Positions 57,108-64,000 of a stretch of 64,000 nucleotides of DNA are shown in pieces. A program made the translations under genes and the position numbers. Position 1 is the first letter of the stretch; every line of letters begins with the position of its first letter. Source of the stretch: Streptomyces sp. CG 926 (GTDB taxonomy: Bacteria; Actinomycetota; Actinomycetes; Streptomycetales; Streptomycetaceae); the NCBI RefSeq assembly GCF_003148825.1, contig NZ_QGGZ01000004.1, forward strand, positions 1 to 64,000, given 5' to 3'. The notes under the pieces are model-generated. The model made no database searches, was not told the origin of the DNA, and saw only the letters and a program-made list of their open reading frames with translations.

Positions 57108-58085
57108 TCACTCCTGAGTATGATCCACGCTGATCGAGTCGAGTTTGCCCCGCAGGTACGTGTGGGAGTCGACCGGCTCGTGCACCCGCCGGCCGACGGG
57201 GGCGGGCAAGGACTCCACCCGGGTGTGCGGATCGCATTCGTAGAAGTAGACGAGGGAGATCAGTTCCTCCGTGGGTGTGTCGATGGGCGGCGGCAGCACG
57301 CGGTGGCGGCCCGCGCGCCAGCGGTCGCCCGTCCAACGGGCCATCAGATCACCGATGTTGACGGTGAGCGCCCCGGGGTCGAAGGGTGCGTCCTGCCAGC
57401 CGTCGGCGTCGGTGTGGACCTGGAGCCCGCCCGCGCCCAGCTGCCGGTCGAGGACCGTGACCGTACCGAAGTCGGTGTGCGCGCCGATACGGAACTGGCC
57501 GGGCAGCGGCGGCCCGACGAGCTCGGTTCCCGGGTACCAGTTAAGATTGAACCCCCAGGTGGGGTGCGAGGTGTGGCGGGTGAAGTGGTCCTCGCCCAGG
57601 CCCAGGGCGCAGGCCAGGAGTTCCAGCAGTTCGTCGGAGAGGTTCCGCATCAGCCTCAGGTACTCCGTCACCAACGGTCGTAGGTGGGGTACTTCGGCCG
57701 GCCAGACGTTGGGGATGAACCATTCGGCGTCCACGGAAGGGTCGCCGGTGGGCTCCTCGGCCGCGAACGACCAGGACTCCTTGAGATCGGGCGGCGAGGC
57801 CGTCCCCTCGGCGTAGCTGTTGGCCTCCGCCCCAGGGCCGAGCCAGCCCCGGCCGCCGACCGTGACGGCGTACGGTGTCTTCGCGCTCACCGGCAGCCGG
57901 AAGAACTCACCCGCCGCCTCCCGGATCCGCGCGGGCAGCGAGGGGTCCACTCCGTGCCCGGTCACCAGGAGGAAGCCGGCCGCGCGCAGGGCCTCGTCCA
58001 CGCGGGCGGCCGTACGGGCGCGGGCCTCGGGTCCGCCGGACCGCCACGGCCCGAGATCGATCACGGGAATCTGGGATCCGGCCAT
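57108..58085 (-). CDS. isopenicillin-N-synthase-family Fe(II) oxygenase
   Basis: 325-aa 2-oxoglutarate/Fe(II)-type oxygenase of the IPNS fold. N-terminal domain begins IPVIDLGPW; the iron site is His203 and Asp205 (GAHTDFGTVTVL) with His261 (RAGRHRVLPP). Length fits. The usual R-x-S that binds 2-oxoglutarate is not seen where expected: the sequence reads EELISLVYF, so Ser277 is there but Leu275 replaces Arg. Thus it may use a different co-substrate or none, like IPNS itself. It stands alone on the minus strand; substrate unknown. Confidence 0.92.
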   Translation of the reverse strand: MAGSQIPVIDLGPWRSGGPEARARTAARVDEALRAAGFLLVTGHGVDPSLPARIREAAGEFFRLPVSAKTPYAVTVGGRGWLGPGAEANSYAEGTASPPDLKESWSFAAEEPTGDPSVDAEWFIPNVWPAEVPHLRPLVTEYLRLMRNLSDELLELLACALGLGEDHFTRHTSHPTWGFNLNWYPGTELVGPPLPGQFRIGAHTDFGTVTVLDRQLGAGGLQVHTDADGWQDAPFDPGALTVNIGDLMARWTGDRWRAGRHRVLPPPIDTPTEELISLVYFYECDPHTRVESLPAPVGRRVHEPVDSHTYLRGKLDSISVDHTQE

Positions 58086-58282
58086 GGGAGACCTGCCTTC
58101 CGGGGCTGGGCTGCGGGGCGTCCGGGACCGAGGTTATCGCCGCGCGCCACCGGACAGGATCAACACGGAGCGTGATTCTCGGACACCTTCTGTACGCATT
58201 CACCCTTGTCATTCGCGAGGATCATCCCGAGAAGGACCAGAATGAGACGGAGGCGAGCGGCTCGTCAGGGACGGAGCGAGTG

Positions 58283-59080
58283 GTGGAGATTTCGACGAGG
58301 GAAGTCTTCGGGGCACCGTGCTGGGTGAGCCTGATGACGCGCGACCTCGGCACGGCCCAGCACTTCTACGGTGCGGTCGTGGGCTGGCGGTTCCGCCCGA
58401 CCCGCCTCGGCGAGGCGTTCTCGGTGGCCTTCCAGGGCCGTGTCCCGGTGGCGGGCATCGGGGCACTGGCCGCGGACCTGGGCGTCGCGGCGGCCTGGAC
58501 CCCGTACTTCGCCGTCGACGACGCCGATGTGGCGGTGGACCGGATCCGGGAGCGGACGGGCACGATCGCGGTCGGTCCGGTCTCCTTCGAGTCGGGCGGC
58601 CGCGCCGCGCTCGTGGCCGACCCGGACGGCGCCGTCTTCGGGATCTGGGAGGGCAATGTGGAGGCGGGCTGGCGGGTGGGCAAGGGCCCGTCACCCGCCT
58701 GGCTGGAACTGCGCACCAGGAACGCGCTGGACGCGGCGATGTTCTACGGCGCGGTGCTGGAGTGGGCCACGGGCCGAGCCGGCTGCTGCGAGGTCTCGTA
58801 CGAGGAGGACCAGGTCGTACTGCGGCAGGACGGCGAGCCCGTCGCCCGCCTGAACAGCGGTCCCGTGGAGATCGCCTCCTACTCCCCCCACACCCGGCCC
58901 CGCTGGCACGTCCACTTCCGGGTGCCGAAGCTCCGGCCGGCGATGGAGGCGGCCGTCTCGCTGGGCGGCCGGCCCGTCTCGGACATCACTTCGAACGCGG
59001 CGGAGCGGTGGGTGACGCTGCGCGACCCGGACGGGGCCCTGTTCACCCTCACCACGGCCCTGGGGTCGGACACGGACTGA
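58283..59080 (+). CDS. double-VOC-domain protein
   Basis: 265-aa protein with two VOC modules, residues about 10-125 and 130-258. First module: FGAPCWVSLMTRDLGTAQHFYGAVVGWRF through DPDGAVFGIWEG; second: PAWLELRTRNALDAAMFYGAVLEWA through DPDGALFTLTTAL. Similar proteins occur in Streptomyces as bleomycin-resistance-like or 'hydroxylase'-labelled proteins. The GTG at 58283 is preferred because GGAG precedes it by six bases; GTG 58280 is adjacent. It diverges from the oxygenase gene and could be part of the same pathway, but nothing shows this directly. Confidence 0.9.
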   Translation: MEISTREVFGAPCWVSLMTRDLGTAQHFYGAVVGWRFRPTRLGEAFSVAFQGRVPVAGIGALAADLGVAAAWTPYFAVDDADVAVDRIRERTGTIAVGPVSFESGGRAALVADPDGAVFGIWEGNVEAGWRVGKGPSPAWLELRTRNALDAAMFYGAVLEWATGRAGCCEVSYEEDQVVLRQDGEPVARLNSGPVEIASYSPHTRPRWHVHFRVPKLRPAMEAAVSLGGRPVSDITSNAAERWVTLRDPDGALFTLTTALGSDTD

Positions 59081-59203
59081 CCGCCCCCTGTCGGTCGTCG
59101 GCGTGGGGGGCGCCTCACACTCGGGGACGCTTCGAGATGCGGGCGCACGGCAGTCCTGGTTCGCTGAATCCGCCCGCTCTCCCCCACAGATCCAGGAGCG
59201 AAC

Positions 59204-59392
59204 ATGAGCGTTTCAGGTGAGTCCCGCGGCCGGTCCCAGCAGATGCGCGCCAAGGCCAAGGAGCTGAACGACGCGGCCGAGCGGTCCACCGACCCGGAGG
59301 AGCGCCGTCGGCTGAAGGAGAAGGCCCGCCGCCTCCAGGAGCAGAGCGAGCAGGAGGGCCGTATGGACGACCGGGGCATGGACCCCATGTAG
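59204..59392 (+). CDS. DUF6381-like small protein
   Basis: 62-aa highly charged helical protein: RSQQMRAKAKELNDAAERSTD then PEERRRLKEKARRL, consistent with a coiled coil. It resembles DUF6381 of Streptomyces, a small family of unknown function. A strong start with GGAGC about eight bases before ATG. Followed by a long hairpin terminator. Confidence 0.85.
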   Translation: MSVSGESRGRSQQMRAKAKELNDAAERSTDPEERRRLKEKARRLQEQSEQEGRMDDRGMDPM

Positions 59393-59432
59393 CCCGTCCC
59401 CTCCCTCACACACCCCGCACACCCGCACACCC

Positions 59433-59484
59433 GCACCGGCCGGTGGCCGCCGCGACCCCCGTCGCCGCGGCCACCGGCCGGTGC
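59433..59484 (+). terminator. 24-bp hairpin terminator after the DUF6381-like gene
   Basis: Arms 59433-59456 and 59461-59484 pair with a single mismatch around a CCCC loop. It is 40 bases past the stop and ends the small gene's transcript. Confidence 0.85.
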
Positions 59485-59529
59485 TCGGTCAACAGTGGCG
59501 GCCGTACTCATCGTCGGCCGGCCCGCCCT

Positions 59530-59565
59530 CTCGTGGATCCTGCCGGGCCCGGCAGGATCCACGAG
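59530..59565. terminator. 36-base perfect palindrome
   Basis: CTCGTGGATCCTGCCGGG is followed directly by its exact complement, without a loop. It lies between the first hairpin and the next gene. It could be a second terminator or a protein-binding site. I cannot tell the two apart from sequence. Confidence 0.6.
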
Positions 59566-59602
59566 GGACCGCATATGCTGCTGCCCCGGATCGCCTTCCT
59601 CC

Positions 59603-59607
59603 AGGAG
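59603..59607 (+). promoter_or_regulatory. ribosome binding site that fixes a GTG start
   Basis: AGGAG, six bases before the GTG at 59614. It decides against the upstream ATG at 59575, which has no such site and would place coding sequence right after the palindrome. Confidence 0.75.
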
Positions 59608-59613
59608 TCACCC

Positions 59614-59967
59614 GTGGCACGCTCGCTCGACGGCCTCGTCTTCGCCCCGGTGGCCGACCAGGCCCCCGGCCAGGTCGGCCGGCAGACCCGGTTCGAGTAC
59701 CACGAGCAGGACGACCGGGTCTGGGCCGAATACCGGGGCGGGGACGTGGCCATGGGCTGTCTCGTCGGCACCCGGGCAGGGAGCACCCTCGACTTCCGCT
59801 ACGTCCAGCTCCGCCTCGACGGGACGACCGCGTCCGGGCACTGCACCTCACTCCTGACGGAACTCCCGGACGGTCGCTTGCGCCTGGAGGAGACCTGGAC
59901 CTGGGAGTCCCAGGAGGGCAGCGGCACGAGCGTGGTCGAGCAGCTGCCCGGCCGAGCGACGATCTGA
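59614..59967 (+). CDS. small conserved protein (family often labelled n-acetylglutamate synthase-like)
   Basis: 117-aa protein. It begins LDGLVFAPVADQAPGQVGRQTRFEYHEQDDRVWAEY and has GGDVAMGCLVGTRAGSTLDFRYVQL and LEETWTWESQEGSGTSVVEQL, the repeated beta pattern of a small family found across bacteria. The family's common label has no biochemical basis that I know, so no activity is claimed. The fold is probably a beta-barrel. GTG start chosen by its ribosome binding site. Confidence 0.85.
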   Translation: MARSLDGLVFAPVADQAPGQVGRQTRFEYHEQDDRVWAEYRGGDVAMGCLVGTRAGSTLDFRYVQLRLDGTTASGHCTSLLTELPDGRLRLEETWTWESQEGSGTSVVEQLPGRATI

Positions 59968-60465
59968 CGGAGCAGCCGGCCGAGGAGATCGAGGCCCTCG
60001 GCAGCCGTTGGACGACCCACTCGCTCGGGAAGAGCTGACGACAGTTGCGCAGGTGAGAGGCCGCGGGGACAGCCGGCACCGGGACCCGCTCAGACCCCGC
60101 GGGGCCAGGGCCTCCACACCACCACACCACCACCCCGCCACAACTGGTAACACTGATGGGCTGGCTTCAGGCTCAGTCGCAGCCTGCGCCCGACGGCCGT
60201 ACGTCCCGCTGCGGCGCCCTCGTTGCGGCCGGCGCCTTGGTCGCGGTCGACGACCCCCGCCCCAGGACACCGCGTGCGCCCATCACCACCAGGGCCTCGC
60301 ACGTCGTCGGCCGGGCCGTCACTCGCCCCGCTGATCCGGCGACCGCATACCGCCTCGTCCGGGCAAGTCCAGCTCCGAAGCCATCACCGCGGACGCTACG
60401 AACAAGGTCGCCACGTCCTGGCGCCTTCGCCGGCGTCGGTTGCGCCCTCGCCTGTCGCTGCCGGC
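59968..60465. other. about 500 bases without a supported gene
   Basis: Between the small conserved gene and the TetR gene. Open frames exist, but they encode only Arg/Pro-rich translations without a family, and none shows the codon bias of neighbours. I see no RNA gene or repeat. It may be a decayed gene or a non-coding spacer. Confidence 0.55.
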
Positions 60466-61134
60466 TTACCGAATGAGATGACGCCGTAGGAAGTTGTCGA
60501 CGAGCAGGTCGGTGAAGGCTCGGTCGACGTGGTCCCCGGTGACCAGGACGCGGTGGTAGATCGGCCCCACGAGTTGGTCGACTTCGGCCACCATGTCGAT
60601 GTCTGCCGGGAGTTCACCGCGTCGTACCGCGTTTTCCAGGGGGAGCCGGTCGCGGCGGCGCTGCTCGTCGAGATACCGGGCGCGCAAGACGGTGGCGAAC
60701 GCGGGATCGTGCTGTGCGTGGCCGAGCAGTGCGGTGAAAACGGCGCCCGCGTCGGACCGGGTGAGGAACTGGGCCAGCTGGTGCAGGTGGGCGCCCAGGT
60801 CGCCGGCCAGGTCGCCGTGATCGGGTGGGGTGAGCGCCTCCGTCGCGTCCAGGAGGAAGGCGTCCAGGAGGATGTCGGTCTTGGTTTTCCACCAGCGGTA
60901 GATGGTTTGCTTGGCGACCCCGGCGCCGGCGGCGATGCCCTCGATGGTGACGCCGGAGAAGCCCTTTTCCACCAAGAGGCCGTCAGCGGCCTCCAATACG
61001 GCCTGCCGCGCCTGCTCGCTCCGCCCGTGCCGGTTGCCGTGGTGCTGCCGCGCCGTCCGGTCCGCGCCGGCACCTTCGGCGACCGTGTTTCCTCGATCCG
61101 TCTCTGCCTTCACGGGCCAAGGGTAAGTCACCAC
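60466..61134 (-). CDS. TetR-family transcriptional regulator
   Basis: 222-aa repressor. The helix-turn-helix is GFSGVTIEGIAAGAGVAKQTIYRWWKTKTDIL, residues about 58-88, followed by an all-helical ligand domain. It probably represses the divergent methyltransferase and itself, via the CTAGACG inverted repeat in the 40-base gap. GTG 61134 is the longest start; GTG 61113 is an alternative that would leave the operator clear of coding sequence. Ligand unknown. A charged N-terminal tail of about 40 residues is longer than usual for TetR. Confidence 0.92.
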   Translation of the reverse strand: MVTYPWPVKAETDRGNTVAEGAGADRTARQHHGNRHGRSEQARQAVLEAADGLLVEKGFSGVTIEGIAAGAGVAKQTIYRWWKTKTDILLDAFLLDATEALTPPDHGDLAGDLGAHLHQLAQFLTRSDAGAVFTALLGHAQHDPAFATVLRARYLDEQRRRDRLPLENAVRRGELPADIDMVAEVDQLVGPIYHRVLVTGDHVDRAFTDLLVDNFLRRHLIR

Positions 61135-61137
61135 CTT

Positions 61138-61164
61138 CTAGACGCAACGCAACGGTACGTCTAG
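61138..61164. promoter_or_regulatory. CTAGACG inverted repeat, candidate TetR operator
   Basis: CTAGACG (61138-61144) and CGTCTAG (61158-61164) are separated by 13 bases, in the gap between TetR and the methyltransferase. CTAG is rare in such GC-rich DNA. The right arm sits 11 bases before the methyltransferase ATG. Confidence 0.7.
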
Positions 61165-61174
61165 TCTAGGTCGC

Positions 61175-61837
61175 ATGACACAGACCAGCACGCTCCATGA
61201 CCCCCGCGTTCTATCTGCTCTCGACGCGATGTTCTCCCGAGCGGCGAAGGACGAAGCCACCAGCGAACGGATCAGGGCCGCGCGGCCCGACGGATTCACC
61301 TGGGCCACCCCGCAGGAGATGGCAGACGCCAACGCGGAGGTGTACATGCCGATCTCGGCCGAGGGCGGGAAGCTTCTCTACAACCTGGTCCGGGCCGCCC
61401 GCCCGGCTACCGTGGTCGAGTTCGGCACGTCCTTCGGGATCTCCACGCTCCACCTGGCCGCAGCGGTACGCGACAACGGCAAAGGCCGGGTGATCAGTTC
61501 GGAGCTGAGCGCGGACAAGGTCGCCGCCGCGCGCCGCACCTTCGCCGAGACCGGTCTGGACGACCTCATCACCGTCCTCCAAGGCGACGCCCGTGACACG
61601 CTCGCCGGAGTGGACGGCACGGTGGACTTCCTGCTGCTCGACGGGTGGAAGGACCTGTGCCTGCCCGTGCTGCGCCTGCTCGAGCCACGCCTCGCACCGG
61701 GCACCCTCGTCGTGACCGACGATGTGGACCTCCCGGCCCTGGCCCCGTGTCTCGACTACGTGCGCGACCCGCGGAACGGGTACCAGAGCGTCACCTTCCC
61801 GGTCGAGGACGGCATGGAGATCAGCTGCCGCCTTTGA
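61175..61837 (+). CDS. class I SAM-dependent methyltransferase (O-methyltransferase-like)
   Basis: 220-aa enzyme. SAM motif I VVEFGTSFGISTLHLAAAV at about residues 84-102, acidic residue of motif II in VISSELSADKV, and DFLLLDGWKDL as motif IV. It resembles catechol O-methyltransferase-like enzymes (family 3). It is likely regulated by the divergent TetR. Substrate unknown. Length matches the family (about 220 aa). Confidence 0.92.
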   Translation: MTQTSTLHDPRVLSALDAMFSRAAKDEATSERIRAARPDGFTWATPQEMADANAEVYMPISAEGGKLLYNLVRAARPATVVEFGTSFGISTLHLAAAVRDNGKGRVISSELSADKVAAARRTFAETGLDDLITVLQGDARDTLAGVDGTVDFLLLDGWKDLCLPVLRLLEPRLAPGTLVVTDDVDLPALAPCLDYVRDPRNGYQSVTFPVEDGMEISCRL

Positions 61838-62375
61838 GGGGGTGACAGACGGAGGGCCGGACGCGCGAGGGACCGGTATGGATCACCTGGGAGGACAACG
61901 CCTCACCCGTCACCGATCGCGCCCGAGGCGAGGGCCGGCCCGGTGGGGGTGAGGACCGGCGCCTGCACCACAAGCCGTCGCGGAGCGGAGCGAAGCCGCC
62001 ACCGCCGCCGTCGGAATGGCCCTCACCCACTCACAACGCCTGCGGGCCCGGACACGACGAAGTCGGTCCGCACCGCCTCGCATCCAGATCGGACACCGCA
62101 CCCCCTGCGAGAATCATGTCCACGCGCGATGGTTGTGGCCCTTGCCTCCGCGGCGTCCGCGCCCGTACCGGGTTCGGCCGACGGCTCCCGGTCGGTCCTT
62201 CGCACTGATCGCCCTGCAGACACGACATCATGACGCGGGCCGGGCGGGGCAGCGGTCGCGCCGGGCCCCAGCTTGGGCTCAGTTCGGGCGCCACCGTTCA
62301 GGGCAGAGCCGTTCGCGCGCATCAGCCGCCGCGAGCCGACCCAGCAGAGAGCAGGGCCGCCGTTGAACGGTCGGT
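61838..62375. other. about 540 bases without a supported gene
   Basis: Between convergent methyltransferase and MarR genes. The open frames are Arg/Pro-rich shadows with no family or codon-bias support. No strong hairpin or repeat was found. Confidence 0.55.
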
Positions 62376-62855
62376 TCAGCCCTCCGACCCGCTGCCGTTG
62401 GACCCGCCGCGCGCTGTCCAGGCCCTCGCGTCCTGGCCGTAGCGGGTGAGGAACCGCGCGAACTGCAAGCGGTCCGCTCCGTCCCAGTGCGCGGTGATCT
62501 CCTCGAAGGCACGACGTTGCTCAGCGGCGTATCCCTTGCGCGCCGCCTCTCCCGCGCCGGTGAGTTCGAGCAGGCTGCTGCGGCCGTCCTGCTGGGAGGC
62601 GGCGCGGCGCAGCAGGCCCTCCGCGATGCACGCGGCGATGGCACGGCTGGCGACGGGCTGGGCGACGCCCATCTCCTCGGCCACTCCGCCCACGGTGATC
62701 TTCCCCGCCGCGTCGCCGATCACGTTCAGGACGATGTTGCGGGTCAGGTCCCCACGGCCGCCGCCGACGCGCCGACGCAGTCGAGACAGCGCCGGCCCCA
62801 CGTTGTCCAAGACCGAGCCGTCATCGGCGGGCGCGGGTTGTCCTTGGCTGGTCAT
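62376..62855 (-). CDS. MarR-family transcriptional regulator
   Basis: 159-aa winged-helix regulator. DNA-binding part TVGGVAEEMGVAQPVASRAIAACIAEGLLRRAASQQDGRSS at about residues 54-95. It is divergent from an amidohydrolase gene with a 93-base gap that holds inverted repeats; this suggests control of that gene. No sensing cysteine in the usual N-terminal place. A Ser/Gly-rich C-terminal tail ends the protein. Confidence 0.92.
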   Translation of the reverse strand: MTSQGQPAPADDGSVLDNVGPALSRLRRRVGGGRGDLTRNIVLNVIGDAAGKITVGGVAEEMGVAQPVASRAIAACIAEGLLRRAASQQDGRSSLLELTGAGEAARKGYAAEQRRAFEEITAHWDGADRLQFARFLTRYGQDARAWTARGGSNGSGSEG

Positions 62856-62870
62856 GTCCCAAATCTACGA

Positions 62871-62902
62871 CATGTTATTGACATGCATATCGCATACATA
62901 TG
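62871..62902. promoter_or_regulatory. AT-rich inverted repeats in the MarR/amidohydrolase gap
   Basis: CATGT-5-ACATG (62871-62885) and CATAT-7-ATATG (62886-62902) lie next to each other in an AT-rich island, 16 bases from the MarR start. Candidate operator and promoter region; it is weaker than the operator at 33934. Confidence 0.55.
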
Positions 62903-62948
62903 ACTTACGGTATGGATCTAGTCGGTCCACCGGAAGCGAGGCACGACC

Positions 62949-64000
62949 ATGAGCACCACCGCCATCACCGGCGCACGCATCTTCGACGGGGAAAAGCCGC
63001 TCGGCATCACCACCGTCGTCATCGAAGGAGGCAAGATCGTCCAGCTCGGGGGCCACGCGCCGGCCGGGGCCGAGGTCGTCGACGGGACGGGGGCGACGCT
63101 GCTGCCCGGTCTCATAGACGCGCACGTCCACACGTACCGCGGCGGCCTCGCTCTGGCGCTCAAGTTCGGCGTCACCACCGAACTTGAGATGCAGGGCACC
63201 CACACCCGCGACCGCCGCGGTGAGATCAGCGAGGACGACTCCGTCGCCGACGTGCGCTCCTGCGGCTTCGCACTGACCCCGCCCGGCGGGCACCCCAGCG
63301 AGCTGTTCCCCGAGGGGTTCAACCCTGGCAAGCAGGCCGGCCGGCACCGCGGCGAACCGCCTTACCACCCCGACGCCACCAGTCCCGAGGCTGCGGCGGC
63401 CTCCATCCCGCAGCTGATCGCGCGCGGCTCGGACTACATCAAATTCATGATCGACGACGGCAGCGTCGAGGGGCACCCGGGCCTGCCCATGCTCGACCAG
63501 GCCACCTTGAACGCCGGGGTGACCGAGGCGAAGAAGCACGGCGCGCTGACCGTCGCCCATGCGCTGACCATCGACGCCACCCGCATGGCGATCGAGGCGG
63601 GGATCGAGGGACTGGTCCACCTGTTCGTCGAACCCCCCACCGACGAGATCATCACGCTGATCAAGGACGCGGGCATGTTCGTCGTGCCTTGCGCCGTGCT
63701 GAACGCTTCCCTGATGGGCATCACCGGCGGTGAGCTCGCCGACGACCCGCGGGTGGCCTCGCGCCTGGACACCGACTGGGACGCCACCTTGCGCTCCTGC
63801 TTCGGCCACTACCCCCAAGGCAAGCTCCAGGACGTGCTGGACAGCATCAAGGCCCTCGCCGACGCAGGGGTGGACCTGCTGGTGGGCACCGACGTCTCCC
63901 AGCCGCTGCCGTTCCTGGGCGGTCTCGCCCACGGCGCCAGCGTCCACCAGGAACTGCAGCACCTCGTGGCGGCCGGCCTCACCCCCGCCGCGGCACTGCG
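62949..64000 (+). CDS. amidohydrolase-family protein (partial at right edge)
   Basis: At least 350 aa, cut by the window end. The metal-dependent hydrolase fold is clear: TLLPGLIDAHVHTYRGG (His59, His61), a lysine that may be the metal bridge in YIKFMIDDG, His in TVAHALTI, LVHLFVEP and the Asp in VGTDVSQPL. Such enzymes hydrolyse cyclic amides, imides, carbamates or organophosphates; closest general type is imidazolonepropionase/prolidase-like amidohydrolases. ATG 62949 follows GGAAGCGAGG by about nine bases. The divergent MarR probably controls it. The C-terminus is outside the window. Confidence 0.9.
   Translation, partial: MSTTAITGARIFDGEKPLGITTVVIEGGKIVQLGGHAPAGAEVVDGTGATLLPGLIDAHVHTYRGGLALALKFGVTTELEMQGTHTRDRRGEISEDDSVADVRSCGFALTPPGGHPSELFPEGFNPGKQAGRHRGEPPYHPDATSPEAAAASIPQLIARGSDYIKFMIDDGSVEGHPGLPMLDQATLNAGVTEAKKHGALTVAHALTIDATRMAIEAGIEGLVHLFVEPPTDEIITLIKDAGMFVVPCAVLNASLMGITGGELADDPRVASRLDTDWDATLRSCFGHYPQGKLQDVLDSIKALADAGVDLLVGTDVSQPLPFLGGLAHGASVHQELQHLVAAGLTPAAAL

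Overview
The window reads as chromosomal DNA of a Streptomyces or a very close actinomycete. It is strongly GC-rich with GTG and even TTG starts, 1- to 8-nt start/stop overlaps, purine-rich ribosome binding sites, and several families typical of that genus (DUF6381, DUF6204, an ECF42-type sigma factor with a DGPF partner, a phenolic-lipid type III polyketide operon). No rRNA, tRNA, CRISPR, insertion sequence or phage gene was recognised. 58 protein genes are called; the last one runs off the right edge.

Layout. 1-6 kb: a 70-residue unknown, an ECF42-like sigma factor overlapping its DGPF/YCII partner, a GNAT, a VOC protein, a PhzF-like isomerase, a lipoprotein, a small unknown and a 1-acylglycerol-phosphate acyltransferase. 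6-12 kb: a D-Ala-D-Ala carboxypeptidase with a very long repetitive N-terminus, then convergently a secreted VWA protein and its membrane-anchored partner, and a DUF6204 protein. 12-17 kb: an FAD hydroxylase, the ohr/ohrR peroxide-defence pair with a visible operator, a PHP phosphoesterase and a VanZ-like membrane protein. 17-24 kb: two two-component systems (OmpR type and NarL type) and a MacB/FtsX-type ABC exporter divergent from the second. 24-28 kb: a UbiA prenyltransferase divergent from a three-gene, translationally coupled operon that matches srsABC (phenolic lipid/alkylquinone synthesis).

28-34 kb: a repeat-helix membrane protein, a secreted carboxylesterase, a lipoprotein with five 12-residue repeats, a MOSC protein, a HAD-like protein, and an alpha/beta hydrolase divergent from a MarR regulator across a 40-nt near-perfect palindrome. 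34.4-48 kb: one long minus-strand operon of five genes (DUF4132 protein, a 1648-residue unknown, MoxR AAA ATPase, DUF5682 fused to VWA, SWIM zinc finger). Its content corresponds to the E. coli yehI plus yehL-yehM-yehP-yehQ set; it is the least understood and most interesting system here, and the DUF5682-VWA fusion and its low-complexity inserts are notable.

48-59 kb: a secreted HNH nuclease-like lipoprotein with a small coupled partner, a beta-propeller lipoprotein coupled to an ankyrin protein, a secreted SRPBCC protein, a secreted unknown, an SDR, an unknown, a GNAT, a secreted alpha/beta hydrolase, an isopenicillin-N-synthase-like oxygenase and a double VOC protein. 59-64 kb: small conserved proteins between two strong hairpins, then two divergent regulator/enzyme pairs (TetR with an O-methyltransferase-like enzyme; MarR with an amidohydrolase), each with an inverted repeat in the shared promoter region. 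Two stretches of about 500 bases in this last part hold no gene I can support.
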